Source of the DNA: Diplocarpon mali
Taxonomy: Eukaryota > Ascomycota > Leotiomycetes > Helotiales > Drepanopezizaceae
Reading direction: 5' to 3'
Assembly: GCA_024741835.1 (NCBI GenBank)
Contig: JAENRP010000252.1
Coordinates: forward strand, 6,362-65,880
DNA: 59,519 bases
Below are positions 12,619 to 25,681 of the stretch, in pieces (position 1 is the stretch's first letter; each line of letters opens with the position of its first letter). The notes below the pieces were generated by a model, which saw only the letters and a list, made by a program, of their open reading frames with translations, did not search any database and was not told the DNA's origin. The position numbers and the translations under genes are program-made.

Positions 12619-13819
12619 GTTTGGTGTATGCGGCGGAAGATGGGTGGAAGTGCAGTCAGTTATAGCACTTCTGGATGCCGCTGACCGAGATACAAATGGC
12701 GTTATGCGATGCTTATATCCTCGGATTACGCTCGAATGATTTCTAGACTATGCTCGGGTTGGAGTCAATGCCACGGCTACAGTATAGTTAACGGGCGTCG
12801 AGATAGCGAGGGTTTTCCAACGACAGTTGTACTGTAGGGTCAGTTAGGCGAAAATTAAGGCTAATACAGACCTCAGGGAAGTGGACGGGTGGGGTAACTC
12901 GAGTACAGTATATACAATTTTGTACGTATTCAGTGATATAACTTCTTTTCCTTCCTTCTCGTAGGCGGTGGACCAAATCAACCATTGACTGTACTCCATA
13001 TCAATTCCAAGTACAAATTCTAGAAGCCATGCGGCTGGATCATTGTCTGGTGCATGATCCACTGTCTTTGAAACTAAATAAAGATAATGTAAGATATCCC
13101 ACTTTGGCTATCTCTCAAGGCTTCATGAAGCATACCAATATTTCTTTGAACTACAAGAATTCGTATTTTCTAATGAGTCTTGGTGGGTTTATAAAATACA
13201 ATGTCGGCGAAAAAAAGGGAGTACCATAGCGTATCTACTTAGCAGAACAATTTCTCATTTGTACTAATCTCCAGAATCTCTAAATTCTCGCTGTTAATCT
13301 GAATCGTAACGTGACTAAATTCTTGTAATAACACTTATTATGTCCTTATATAATATATTCCACCGAGTCTTTTTTATCAACCATAAGTACGAAGTATAAA
13401 CAGTATACGCGTGCACGCATGACTCTAGCCTCTGCAGCCTCGCATACAACCCACGTACGCGACCTGTAAACGATCCGAGCAAAATCTCTATCTCAGTTAA
13501 TTACGTCGAGATCAATTACAGGCGTGGGGCTGTTTCAGATCTTCAACTGATCGTGTAACTTTCGCCGCAAAATCCCTCTAGTAAGGTACCTCTTAAGGTG
13601 CACCTCGTTTATCGGCTGTGTGGGAAAGCTTATCTGGGTCAGGATGTGGATGTGGATGTGGATGTGGGTGTACGAGTACTCAAGTGTGTCGTGGGCTCCA
13701 ACTATTTGCTCTGCGCATTCTTCATTATCTATTCACAACCGCAGTCCACTCGCAACCAGCGTAACACAACACGAAGCGACGCGATACAGCATCTGCCTCG
13801 ACACAACACCATTCCAACC
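12619..13819. other. A+T-rich intergenic region with hexamer repeat
   Basis: About 1.2 kb between divergent genes. 12800-13400 is distinctly A+T-rich with no coding signal. A GGATGT hexamer tract lies at 13642-13670. An open frame runs through the last 220 bp into the AMPK beta gene, but translation most likely starts at the MGN codon at 13820. Confidence 0.5.
13642..13670. repeat. GGATGT hexamer microsatellite
   Basis: About four to five copies of GGATGT/GGATGTGG in the leader region of the AMPK beta gene, roughly 150 bp before its start codon. Confidence 0.85.
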
Positions 13820-15360
13820 ATGGGCAATTCACCAAGCACAAACGCAAAGTCTCCGGCCTCATCTTCGCCATCGCCCTCTCCCTCACCTTCCGGCAATGAA
13901 TCGTCCTCCCGTCCCTCGTCGACGCGCCGAGATCCCCGAAAATTGATCCAAGCACAGCGAGCACCTGCGGAACCATCACTCGCACAAGCTCGTGGAACAA
14001 CCCACAAACGCAATTCGCCATCGCAAGCCGCTCCACAGCAACAGCAACCGGCTTTGACTCAAAACAGCACACCCAGCATCCAGTCACAAATGGGTGCGCA
14101 GCAGTCCAAGGATCAGCCAGAGCCAGAGATTCGAGACCTCCCCAGCAAGCCTGTCAATGTCCCAACGCCGGCGCCCAACGCCGACTCCTCATCTGCTCGA
14201 TCGTATTCGCAGTCCATTGAGCCTTCAGGGCCACCCGCGACACAAGATATGTCTTACCATCTAACTCGGCCTCCGCGGTTGCCCCTCCCGATCGAGGAGG
14301 AGGTCCACACGCCCGGTTCACCGATAATCGCGCCTACAGATATGGATGTCCCGGTTCTGGATGTCGAATCGCTGGACAATGAGAAGACTCTGCATCGGCG
14401 TTCTTCGGCTCTCAGCACTACTACCGTTGATGAGGAAGATGCGGAAGAATTGCAGATCGATAAGACCAAGGCTACGGTTCCGACCACTTTCGAGTGGAAG
14501 ACAACGGGCATGAGCGAGAAGGTCCACGAGAAGGTTTATGTGACCGGTACGATCTTCCAGTGGAACAAGAAATACCGTTTGCATGCAGTGTAGGTGCATT
14601 TTATCCAAGCTTGCAACTGGAGCTTCGGCATCGCTAACGTGTTTAGTGATGGCCAACCAGATCTTTTAAGAGCTGTCATTCATGTCTGTCCTGGAACTCA
14701 TCATATTAGATTTATTGTTGACAATGTTATGCAATGTTCCAAAGATCTTCCAACAACTGTGGACTTTGGTAATAACCTGGTGAACTACATCGAAGTCAGT
14801 GCCGATGACATACCCAAAGATGTCCCTAGAACAATACAAGCACCTGGCGCTCCTGTCCAGGGAATCGAAGGTGTAAACAATACCTACGCGAAGATTCCTT
14901 CAAAACCAGATGCCTCGCCCGAGGTTGAGGAAGGAGAAGATCCGAAGGCACCGAAGCTTCCAAAGACGAAGCCGGTCTTACCATCAGAACGTTACTCGTC
15001 GTATGTACCACAGTACCTCGTAGATCTGGACAAGGCGGAGGATTCTTCGGCATACCAATACGCAGCAGCTGCTATTGAAAAGTTACCAACACCACCCAGC
15101 CTGCCTGGGTTCCTTGGCAAGCCGATATTGAATGCTGCTACGCCAATGAAGGACGACAACAGTGTTTTGACTATGCCAAATCACACTGTGCTCAACCATC
15201 TGGCAACCAGCAGTATCAAGAACAACATACTAGCAGTCTCAGCCACCACCAGATATAAGAGAAAGGTAAGTTAATTTACCCCATCATGAAGCATATTTAT
15301 ACTAACTTGTCCTCATAGTACGTTACAACAATCATGTACAAACCTACCGGGGACGACTGA
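13820..15360 (+). CDS. AMPK/SNF1 complex beta subunit
   Basis: Beta subunit of the SNF1/AMP-activated kinase heterotrimer, bridging the catalytic alpha and nucleotide-sensing gamma subunits (yeast Sip1/Sip2/Gal83). Exons 13820-14589, 14647-15265, 15319-15360 encode 476 aa. The N-terminus MGNSPSTN is an N-myristoylation signal, followed by about 200 Ser/Pro/Gln-rich disordered residues. A CBM48 glycogen-binding module starts at TTFEWK and VYVTGTIFQWNKKYRLH and runs to DFGNNLVNYIEV; the C-terminal ASC domain runs from RYSSYVPQYL to LNHLATSSIKNNILAVSATTRYKRKYVTTIMYKP. The start is chosen at the MGN ATG although the frame is open about 220 nt upstream. Identification is firm. Confidence 0.95.
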
Positions 15361-16091
15361 AAAAAAGCCTATCTTCGGCACAAGATATAGGCGTGAGAAA
15401 GTAGACTCACAACTTAAGTGATGTGGAATCTCCACCCTCTAATATCAACAGATACATTGCGGTATGTCTGCATCTTTGGAAGGCCTGGCATGAAATGGTC
15501 TTCATTGAGTCTACGAGGCGGGCATATACGCTGCTGTGATGAAGACCATAGAGCGCTTACGAAACGAAACGAATTTCAATTTTTGCTTTCCTCTACATCA
15601 ATTCCATAGTCTTTAATCATTGGATTTCGACTAGAACATGATTGAGATGTTATTGGTGAGCTTCCGAGGATGTAGTTAACGTTATTTGCTCAACGCCCTC
15701 GGCCATCAAATTGATTTTACAAATGATAGGCATGACGACAGAATTCTCGAGTCATTTGTTGTATCAACATACGAAATACGACATGGTGTTGCCGGCCGAT
15801 GTAGTCTCGAAGTAACCAATCTTAAATGACGCTATTGAATGATATGATCTCGATTCATTTTCTCTTGAAACGGAGTCAAAGTTGTTGACTGAACTGGTGA
15901 AAAAGCAAAGTAAAACAAAGCATATCGCTTACCCCTATACGCCATGCCAACTTCGCCCTACCTTTAAGCAAGCCGATGCAATTAGTTTCTATTACAGATG
16001 GTATCCTTTCCTTACGCCTGCTAACCAGATCCGCCGCTCCCAATGTCCTTCGTCTTTCCACATAAAAAAGTATCCGTGCCAGAGGAGAGTG
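15361..16091. other. Convergent intergenic region
   Basis: Contains the 3' ends of the AMPK beta and BUR1 transcripts. No gene, RNA or repeat was recognised; short open frames only. Confidence 0.5.
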
Positions 16092-18001
16092 TTATCTGCG
16101 GTAAACATCTCGGTCGCGTTCATGTTGTCTATCCCTGTCAATCGGTAATGGGTCTCGCTCTCTCGCTCCACGCTCCCTGTCTCGTTCTCGAGTCGGACTC
16201 CGACTGCGGCTGCGTGCTACTCCATTGCGGCTTCGTTCATCGTACTCGAGTCTGCTATCTCGATCATGTCTGCGGTCATCGCGGTCATGTCTTCGTTCCC
16301 TAGGTCGTTCATCACGCGGTCTGTCGTCTCTGGGAGGTCGTTCGTCTCGTCGACCTTCATAGCTTGGGATGTAAGTGTCCATGTTCGGGGGGCCATTTCT
16401 GCTTCTCGGTGGCCCACGCTCGACATCACGAGACCGGGATCGGTAGCCGTCGGGACGTTCACCGTCCCTCCCTCCTTCTCTGCCTCCATCATATCTGTAC
16501 TCGCCTTGGGGAGGCGGTCTAGGGGGAAGTCTCGTATCAGGGCGCTCCCGCTCTTCTCTATCACGGGGTCGTTGCCATGCTGGTCTACGCTCGTCTTGCG
16601 AATGAGGAGGTATGCCGTTGCGAGTGAATCCTCCTGGTGGAGGAGGGTGACGGTTATTATTATGATAGCGGTGCCCGTTGTGAGAGTCCCCGTTGCCATA
16701 TGGTCCATTTCCAGCTGCTTCACCACCCCAGCCACCCGCTGCACCCATGCCAACTGTCCCACCTTTTGGTGCTGGTGGAGGAGCAGCTTTCTGGCTACGG
16801 AACTTCCTTCGATCAAGCTCATGTGAATCTTCAAATGTCGGCAGGTCGCCGGGCTGGGCTGGAAGTGGCGCATTCCGGAAGTAGGGGTGCTGCAAGGCAT
16901 CAATTGCGTTAATTCGCTTCTTCCAGTCAAGTTTCAGGAGTTCGCTGAGAAGCGAGATAGCACCAGAGCCGAAGCTATTTCATGTTAACGTCACTCTAGG
17001 CGGAATAGTTTGTTTATACTTACGCTCGGAAGCGTTGTGCCAGGGTTGAAGTATGTGGTGCAGGATTTATCCCTTCAGATCCTGGTAAAGAATGAAAATC
17101 TGGCATGTTATCTTCCGTAGGGGTACCCATCAAGTCAAAGATGATCTTCAATTGGTTGGCATCGCTGTCTCCTGACAGAATAGGCTTTCCAATGAGCATT
17201 TCTCCAAAGACGCATCTGTGTAAAGTTAGTAGCTATTATATTGGGGAAATAAAGTCTGGCTTACCCCACACCCCAGAGATCTATTGCAGTGGTATATTTC
17301 CTCAACTGTAATAAGAGCTCGGGAGGGCGATACCACCGTGTAACCACAAGAGTCGTGTAATCTCGATGAGCTGCACCTCCACCCTGGCCAGATACAGGTG
17401 CTGCTTCATCGTAATGCCGCGCCAATCCAAAATCTGCAATCTGAAGAATGCCATGGTTATTGATCAATAGATTCGCGGCCTTCATGTCTCGATGGAGAAT
17501 CTTCTCGTTGTGCAGATATCGTACCCCCTCCAACAGCTGAAGCATGTAGCACTTGATGTGCGATTCCTGCAGTTTGACCTTCGGATTTTCGAGGAGTCCA
17601 GAAAGATCGTGGTCCATGTATGGCATGACCATGTACATGACAGCTCGTTTCCTTTTATCCACGGTCTTATTATGATGCTCCACAGCCATTTCCTCCAGCT
17701 TGAGAATGTTGGGGTGGGAGAGCAGTTTGAGAAGCTTGATCTCTCGAAGGGCCGTAATCGGAAATCCATCCTTCTCGTTATGCATCAGGATCTTCTTCAA
17801 TGCGACGACCGAGCCGGTTTTTTTCGACCTTGCGCGCAGGACTTCTCCGAACGTTCCCTCTCCAAGCTTTCCCAAAACTTCATACTCGGGAAACTTCGCA
17901 CATCCAACAAAACTGTTCGGCCTGCGCAAATGCTGCTGAGCGAAAGCGGTAAAGGATATGTCATTACCCTGCGGGCTAGCTGCTGGAATCGAAGTCGACA
18001 T
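16092..18001 (-). CDS. BUR1: CDK9-type kinase BUR1 (P-TEFb catalytic subunit)
   Basis: Cyclin-dependent kinase that phosphorylates the RNA polymerase II CTD and elongation factors in the nucleus. Exons 17265-18001, 17024-17215, 16092-16974 give 603 aa. Kinase domain: Gly-rich loop GEGTFG (46-51), catalytic Lys69 (VVALKK), a PITALRE helix like that of CDK9 (81-87), HRDMK (170-174), DFG (190-192), and the [11 protein letters not shown] activation segment. After residue about 360 comes a long disordered tail with Gly/Pro stretches and many RD, RE and RS dipeptides ending VYRR, typical of fungal BUR1. Both junctions restore conserved kinase sequence (WGVGCVFGEM; RFRAFGSGA). Divergent from the NDUFB2-like gene. 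Confidence 0.96.
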
Positions 18002-18536
18002 TTCTGAATCCAGAATTGAAGTCGCCCGGGTCCACTTGAGTATTACTCAACCACGGCAGAGTGATAAGCAAAAAAGGTGACGCGCAAAAGAGAGATTAGA
18101 ACCTCGTGCGTTTTTTCATTTGTCTCTGCTTGTGTGGATGTGAGAAAAGAAAAGGTGAAAATGGCGTTGAGAGAAAAATCATTAGTTAAAATTGATAGGT
18201 CCAAGGCCATGCATCGTGTTGCTATTGTTCTGCAATGAAACAGAGGTACTTTCAAAGAGATCATCAATCAATGGTGATTCAGGCGTAGCTAGGTGGTAAA
18301 CGAAAAGGCACAATTTACGACCGGCACGTATTATTAATTACCCGAGAGCGGCAACCTCAATCCTCCAAGGACAGCTTCACTCTCTCATCCTAGATTGTGT
18401 TCAACTCAAAGATTTTCACCAGGGTCAGTACAGTTTCAGGGAATCACCACCTTGATGTACTACAGAATCTTACTGCTCATCACTATTAGTTCAATTGGCC
18501 GCTTCTCTCGCCGAAGCTAAACGGCTTATCATACAC
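18002..18536. promoter_or_regulatory. Divergent promoter region BUR1/NDUFB2-like
   Basis: Shared upstream region of two head-to-head genes. No gene fits here. The frame of the small complex I gene is open for about 40 nt upstream of its first ATG, so an extra short 5' coding exon cannot be excluded. Confidence 0.4.
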
Positions 18537-18789
18537 ATGGCGGGCAAACATCCCATCCACATCCACCCGGTAAGGCCGCTTTACAGATTTGCGGCGACAG
18601 GTTTGTCAGCATCAATGTGGTTTTTTGTAAGTGTCATCGAAATCACGAAGAGGCAGCCTTTACTTATGGCTTTTTAGTTGATGTATCGCGCAAAGAAAGA
18701 CGGTACTGAGTTCCCCTTCCTCTTTGGGCCCCGTCTAACAATCAGCAGGACCAGTGCTACTTGGCTGGAGGCACCCATGGGACCATTGA
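18537..18789 (+). CDS. Small complex I accessory subunit, NDUFB2-like
   Basis: Exons 18537-18626, 18678-18702, 18749-18789 give a 51-residue protein. The sequence has a His-rich N-terminus (KHPIHIHPVRPLYRF), one hydrophobic segment (GLSASMWFFLMYRA) and the end DGPVLLGWRHPWDH. This matches the pattern of the NDUFB2 (AGGG) subunit of mitochondrial NADH:ubiquinone oxidoreductase, a single-span protein of the membrane arm: HI.P.YR, a MWFW helix, then a glycine followed by H.P. The 25-nt middle exon and clean GT..AG signals explain why no long open frame exists. The function is assigned by motif resemblance, so moderately sure; the coding structure itself is convincing. Confidence 0.75.
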
Positions 18790-18989
18790 ATAGTGAAGAA
18801 TCCAGAAACCCTGGGAAACGGTAGTACTGGTCGGCGACTTCGGTACGGCTGGCTGGGAACGATATTTTTCAGGGGACATTCGCAGCTTGAGATGTGACGA
18901 GAAACTGTACGTACGGGGCGAATACGCATCGGGAGAATTCATCAATTGGAACTCTTTCGCACTACTGTGTTTTATCTCTACATGCCATC

Positions 18990-20224
18990 CTATGCCGAAC
19001 CGGGCTTTTCAAACAGATAATGGGCAACACCCCAGGTGTCTCCGCCCTCATATGCAAAGAGCTCTGCGCATGCCATATAGAAGATCTGCCATCTGTAGTA
19101 CCACATTGCCGTATTCTTTTCCCCGTACGTCTCGGTCAGATGGGGCCAGATTAGTTTCTTATTCGCAGTCATTGTTGAAAGCCAATCCTACAGTAATGAT
19201 TAATAGAAGAAATAGGTCGGGAAGGGGGCCTGTACTTCGCATGTTTTTGCATAGTGTTTGCCCGAAACCCACCACTGGGTCTCCAATTTGAGGTCGCGCT
19301 GGAAGAAGTGGAATAGGTCTGCAGAGGGCATCGTTCCTCCCGAGAAGAAGTGAGTGCTCATCCAGCCTTCCTCAAAGTCGTATGCAGTGGTCTTATGAGC
19401 GAAGATATGCACAAACAGCTTTCCTGAAGGCTTCAGAGCTCTTGAGACCTTAGCCATGAGAAGCTCGTAGTTCTTCATATGCTCGAAAAGCTACGCAGTT
19501 GTCAGGAATGGCATTTATAAATGAGAATGTCACATTCACCTCGATGGAGACAACACGATCGAAGCTTTCCTCCTCAAACTCATAGTCAACCACGTTCCCT
19601 GTGATGACTGTTAAGTTTTTGAAGCCCTTCTCCTTGGCTTTGGAATCGATGTAGATCTTTTGCGTTCTCGAATTCGAGAAAGCCGTGATCTTAGAATTCG
19701 GCAGGACTTCCGCAAAATACAAAGCCCCGGATCCCCATCCACAACTAATTTCGTCATTAACACTTCGCACCATCTGACGCACAATTTTACTATACCCGAG
19801 ATCCAATATGCTCATTCCATCCGTTAATTGAGCTTTCGTAATATAAGTCTCCAGCATAGCGATTTCCGCCTGTGCCAGCGTTTCACCACCCTTTGGATAC
19901 AAGCAGCATGAATACTTCATTCTGGGTCCCAAGCAGGCTGCCAAAACACCAGTGCCGACTTCATAATGTTGCTCATTTGCAGTGGCTGTCTCAATAGCGA
20001 TCGGTCTGCTACGGAGAAGCTCGACGTAGCTCATTTTGCGCTCGTACGCCTCTTCAAGAGACGTGGTCTGAATGAGTCGAATTCGTGCTGCAAGTTGCCG
20101 ACGGATTCCGACTCGGATCACCGAGTTGGGGAGGTAGCCGCCATCGAGCAGTGTGTCGAGGACTGAGTCTGCCAAGTTGTTAGTAGAAAATTGCTGATAT
20201 GGAGTGAAGAATACCGTAGTTCAT
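18990..20224 (-). CDS. Cyclopropane-fatty-acid-synthase-like SAM methyltransferase
   Basis: Exons 20215-20224, 19796-20168, 19540-19744, 19236-19490, 18990-19187 give 346 aa. It belongs to the CFA synthase / coclaurine N-methyltransferase-like class I methyltransferases: an N-terminal helical part, GPRMKYSCCLYPKG, the SAM-binding motif I ILDLGCGWGSGALYFAE, the S.TQ-like SNSRTQKIYI segment, FDRVVSIELFEHMKNYE, and FVHIFAHK. Members methylate unsaturated lipids or amines; the substrate here is unknown. The first exon encodes only MNY plus one base. The intron at 19745-19795 splits motif I, is 51 nt and free of in-frame stops, so retention would insert 17 residues. Lies tandem with and downstream of YPK9. 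Confidence 0.88.
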
Positions 20225-20487
20225 TTTCGCCGAATTGAAAATTGCTGAGGTCACAGTCGAACTTTTAGATGGAAATTCAAATCTCACTTGGATGTCAAAA
20301 AGACGGGATATTAGATTGTAGTGGGGACTCCGTATCAAAGCGTATGATCTCAACGTGACCTTCTCGTCTGCCCTAGTCAACCGTTACGTCACGGATGCCA
20401 TTCACGCCGATTTTGCATTCAACGAAATACATTTTTCATTTTTCTTGGTAAATATGCATATCTGCTAACCAAACTCCTAGTGGTATT

Positions 20488-23400
20488 TTACTGGAATGTA
20501 CGCATGTTTTCCAGCACTGTCTTATACTCTTTGCGCTTTTTTGGCTTGCCCGTAACTGATGTCTTCATTACCCCAAGATACTTTACTAGTCTGGGGAACA
20601 AGTAGTTCTCCGAAGTCCAAGCCAACGCAATGTATCCTATCCCCAGGATTAAGATGAAAGACTTGAAGTCCCAATCCATCTTTGTTAGTTGCATGAACTT
20701 TACTAGACCTTCTGATGGGTCAAAGAGCAAGTATGACGAAAACAGTAATGCCACCACAATAGTTACAACGAATGGCACTGACGCATGTTAGCTTGCTAAA
20801 AGCGCTGTGTATCGAAGCTCTTACAGTTGTGTGACATTGACTGGCGGAAAGGTGGCCCGACGCTCAATACAATTCCGGATAGGATGTACTCATAGCAAGA
20901 CACCAGGAAAAGCGTGGTATTCTCTGAGTTCTCGACATTGGATTTTTGCCTGTTGAGATGCGGTGGAATATACCTATTGGTTATTAATACGTACAGCTCA
21001 TGTCAAGCATATTGGGAACAAACCAAGATTGTTTCCGGACAGCTTGAAACCCAACGGTTTGAATCAAGATGCAGATAACGATTTGACCAAGGAGTGGGGT
21101 TAGAACTTTACGAGAGACGAGGTTTGCTGTTGGCCGTTTTTGACACAGCACTGGGAACGGTCCAGTCCAACCCACTGTACATGCGTTAGTGATATAGCAT
21201 TGTCACGTGTAAAATCACTCACTGAAGATAGCAATTGGTAGAATTAGCAGCAAATCGATGAAGAGGAACTGGAGGCTGGTTAGGTGTTGTGCTACAGAGG
21301 AATTTGGGCTTGAGACTACCTGGAAGTCTCCAAGATTCGACGCAGAAGCATAGAGGAAGCTGACAGAAGTGAACTGGATGGCGGAGTAAAGACTCATGTA
21401 CTTGAAACAGCTGAAGCTAGTTACCAATGCAGCTCGGCCCTCACTACAGAAAGTTGTTAGTAACGCATCCATAAAAGAGGAGAGACGGGGGGTACCGTAT
21501 GACTTCTGGAACGCATGTTATGTCGAAAATACGACTTGTGAACGGAGCCGCCACAGATGCTTCAGCTTCAGAAAGCGAGATCCCAACATCCGCCGCTGTC
21601 AGAGCTCCACAGTCATTCGCCCCATCACCACAGAACCCGACGCAATAATCTATGCTCTGGAGCTTCTCGACAAGCTCATGCTTCTCGTCGGGAGACATTC
21701 TGGCGAAGACCTGGCCACTTACGAGCATCTGCTGGCAGTAAGTATGGAATAGACTCTCTATTTCTGTGAAGTGGAGAACAAACTCTTCGCATGACATCTG
21801 GAGGTGCAAAATCTATTATCCAGCGGAACACGTCCCCACTCACGGCCAATGAGTAATTTCGAAGGTTAGAAATATCATACGGAAGCGATGCATCTCCTTC
21901 TGCTGGCGGTGGCAATGGCTGCGCTTGTTAGCGCATGGTCGGATCAAGATTTGAAGGTGCATACGATAAGAGTATTCTCGTCCAGCGTAAAGATGTTGTT
22001 GTCTATGCTCTCCCATTTTAAGCGAGCTTTAGAATCTTGAAGATGTCCTGAAAATGCCGTCAGTGAGTGCTCCACAAGAAATGGATCTGAGAACATGCCT
22101 TCAGCGAAATGCGGTACAAAACAATGGGCAGTCTTATCAACCAAATTGCACTCTCTTGCAACGCTGATAGCTGTCAGGATATTGTCACCGGTGCACATGA
22201 CCTTTCGGATTCCAGCTTCAGTGAGTTCATTAAGGACACCTTCTGTGCTCGGCTTTAGTTTGTTCTCGAATATGATGAACCCTATGAAATCCAGGCCGGA
22301 CTCTGCCTCGTTTCGTTTCATCTTCTGGACCTTCACCCAGTTGAGTTTACTGATATGCTTAGTGGCAACGGCAATAACACGAAATCCGCGGTGGGTGTAG
22401 TATGCAAGAAGGTCCTCATAATCGCTCGGAACTAAAGATGAATGTAAGCAAGGGAACTGCGACGAGAAGGAGAAGAACTTGAAACTTACAGCTTTCAGGC
22501 TTGCATATATCTTTCATACACTCAGGAGCGCCTTTAACATAGACGTCGCAGCCTGGGGTTCCAAACTTTCTGACGAAAACACTTGCCCGACGGAGTTGAG
22601 ACACGAATTCGAAAGATCTCAGGACTCCGAGCTCTATAGGCGATCTCTGCAAACAAAATTAGCAAAAGCATGTCAAAGAATCGATACACAGATTTACGCC
22701 TATATGTTGCGGTTTGTCATTATCATCAATGTCATATTCCATCCCAGCAGGTGGTCTTGCGATAGATGGCGACAAGCCTCCCTGTTCTTCATCATCGATA
22801 TCCCCACCTCTTTGTTCTCCCTCTTCAAAAGACCAACCCGTAAATTCGAACATCTTCAAGTCGAGGGGATCTCCCATAAGCTCGCCGTCCACCACCCGTA
22901 GAGAATGACAGGTCGCCATTGTATAAAGGACAGCCTTGTGAGAATCATACTCGATAGTGGGATCTCGCTCGTATGCGGCGCCAGGGAGCAAGGACAGGGC
23001 ATCTGGGAGAATATCACTGAACCTGTTGGCAGGTCTTTGTGCGACTCGGATACCTAGAACATCCAGGCCATCCTCCGTCAAGGTCCCCGTCTTATCAAAG
23101 CAGACTATGTCAAGCTTGCCACCAACATTGACTCTCTGAGGGCTAATGCAGAAGATCTGCTTCTTCCGGAGTCGAGATAGAGCGAAATTTGTCCCGATTG
23201 TCAACGTAGCTGGTAAAGCTGGAGGCACAACAATTGTGATTAGATCAAGTGCTCTGACAATAATCAAATTCCACGCCAGCTTTAAGCGGACAAAATTGAT
23301 AAGAGAAGCTGCAAAACCCAGCATGGCAATACCGCCCATAACAGAGATATAGCGAAACGAGTCTCTGTAGAACTTGAAGCCCGAAGGCTTAGGAAAGAGC

Positions 23401-25363
23401 ATAGAGCGAACGAGAGCACCCTTGGTTGTGTTGAATCCCGTCCGTACTGTCATAGCCAGTCCTACAGCTTCGTCGTCTTTGTCATCTTGAGGACGCCGTG
23501 CTCGGATGATCTTCGTTCCGCAGAACAAAAAGTGCCTGGCAAGTTCTGGGACAACCGATGTAGCTGCTAAATTGAGAGCCGCTAGTGCTTCATCATTTGC
23601 TGGGACTTTTGAAACGGGAACAGATTCACCTGTACTTATAAGCTCAGATCTCGTCGCTGGAGATTGGAGACTTACCTGTAAGCATGCTTTCATTGACTAT
23701 ACAATCACCAGCTAGGAGGATGCTATCACATGGAAATTGCGTCAAGGCAGGGTCGGTGACTTCGTAAACATCTCCAGGAACAAGCTCGCTCGACGGTACA
23801 TATCGCCCTACATGGATCAGTACGTGAAGGAGATGTATAGGTGATGCCTACAAAAACCGTTCCGCAGTACACGGATGTCACATTCGAACTTAGATATCTC
23901 TCGAAGTCTTTTCATCGTCTGCACGATTATATCAGTATCATGGTATGAAGGGGCGACTCATGAACTGACCGAGCGTGTCTCGATAAGTGTTGTCGTTATA
24001 CTCACGACAGAGATGAGAAAAATGCATGCAGCGTAGTAGTAATACTCGTCGAAAGACCATAGAAGCAAGCTAGCTATCTGAAAGACGTAGAAAGGATGAA
24101 ATGCCTGTTCGAGTGAGTAGGCATTCAAATGATAAATAGTGGCCGCCTACCTCATCAATGAGCAGCTGAAAGATTGTCTTCTGCTTGATCTCGATCAAGT
24201 TCTTTCCGAATACTAGCTCGCGGCTTTCTTTCTCCTCTCCATCAATACCTGCGCGGATGGATTTGACGTCGATCCAAGTAGGATCCTTCCAACTGTTGCA
24301 CAGCATGAACCTCTCTTTCAGGGGGTGGAACGAGAAACGCATGTATCTATAATCAAGTAATCGAAGCTCATCGATAATAGGATCATCATCTTCGTCACAG
24401 GACATGACATATTTGCTTTGAGGAGCACCAAAGATAGTTGACAGCGGCCGGCCGTATTCTTTAGACTCAACATCTTGGACTACAATTTCTCCCCATTGAT
24501 TCTACGCAGATCAGCATATTTCGTTCTCAAGTGACCAAAGCACACCATTGTTGTTCAGCTTTTCAACCAAGACGAAAAGTGAACAATCCACAACGACCAA
24601 TATACTACAGATAGGTACTAACCTCAACCACGACCCACGTACAGTCACGCAATAGACTGGGTGAGCCAACCAAGCGTACCTTCCAGCGAGGGAGCCAGCG
24701 GAAGAATAAGTATCCAAGGCCAAATGTGAAAATACAGATGGTCGAGTAGATAGCAAAGCCAATAGTTGATGTTTTGAATCCGGCCACAACGATTGTGAGA
24801 TCCTCTGTTATAATGTAAATTTTCTGATTCGATCGGTTTCCACGTCCAAAAACACTACACTCTGTCATGGCACTATCGCTCCTGAGTAGTCGGTCATGTA
24901 CTGAACCTCTGGAGCGGGCCTCAGATGAACACCTCCTCATGACTGAGAGATCATCAGATTCCAAGTCGACAGAGTCTCCCTCCTCAAAATGTGACTCAGA
25001 CTCATCGTCTAGAATAGCGCTGTCATCTTCTGACGGCGGCAGATGCTCGTCCTCGTCGTCTTGGTAATATGTAAAGCTTGCAGTGGAGTCTGCTCGTGCT
25101 CGGCGGTGGGCAAACGAAGTGACACTCGTAGGCACGCTTTCGCCCATGGGACCTGCAAACATCTCATCCTGGGCCATCTCCACCTCATCCATGAAGCTGG
25201 AACTTGAAATGTTCGAGTCTCTCCTATACATTTGGCCACGTCCTTGTCCGGTACCATTCGCAGGGCGATTTGCGTGAGAACTGCTCCTACGCCCATGATT
25301 TACGGAGACCCCATCCGAATGATCCATTGTTGTTGATGTGTTTAGACGCCCAGCGTGTGCCAT
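20488..25363 (-). CDS. YPK9: P5B-type cation-transporting ATPase (YPK9/ATP13A2 type)
   Basis: Vacuolar/lysosomal P5B ATPase; mammalian ATP13A2 exports polyamines and yeast Ypk9 affects metal tolerance. Fifteen exons: 24623-25363, 24151-24501, 23970-24104, 23852-23918, 23676-23807, 22698-23629, 22490-22646, 21965-22431, 21784-21918, 21496-21728, 21320-21443, 21223-21268, 21024-21174, 20825-20973, 20488-20777; together 1369 aa. Visible: acidic Ser-rich N-terminus, hydrophobic hairpin near 195-225, [25 protein letters not shown] actuator motif, P5B signature PPALP (611-615), phosphorylation motif DKTGTLTE with Asp654, KGAPE nucleotide-binding motif, MCTGDN and [10 protein letters not shown] hinge, then six C-terminal membrane segments. 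ATG at 25327 is an alternative start. The intron between exons 9 and 10 uses a weak GTTTGT donor. Divergent from NAP1. Confidence 0.95.
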
Positions 25364-25681
25364 AAGGACCTATCAGCGGCAGCGGGCACTTATTATTCAC
25401 CGTCCATCGTTCTTCGAAAGGCTGCATAGACTGAGAGTGGAATGAATGGACATTCTTTCTTGCGGTTTGATTCTTGATAAGAGCCTCGGCAGACCCTAAT
25501 CGCGCGAAAATGGCGGGCCGCCGCCTCACGATTACTACAGTAGTCTTAGCGGCAAAGACCTCAACCAAATTCTTCTTTCCACTTAACCCATCAAACCTCC
25601 TTTCGACCACCGCCACCATCACCTCCCATTCGATACTTTTCGGCTTTTCATCTTCCTGCGACCCTACCTCATTCCGTCAAG
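25364..25681. promoter_or_regulatory. Divergent promoter region YPK9/NAP1
   Basis: Only 318 bp separate the two start codons. A pyrimidine-rich tract (CTTTCGACCACCGCC..TCACCTCCC) lies just upstream of the NAP1 start, as is common in fungal promoters. Confidence 0.5.

Noticed and set aside
13386..13400. GTACGAAGTA, the same word as the right end of the mariner relic
   Set aside because: No partner inverted repeat and no transposase remnant found within about 1 kb; a ten-base match is expected by chance.
24502..24622. Possible extra exon inside the first YPK9 intron
   Set aside because: A TAG acceptor and a GTGTGC donor bracket an open stretch, but including it breaks the conserved WVVVE-NQWGE junction and the frame.
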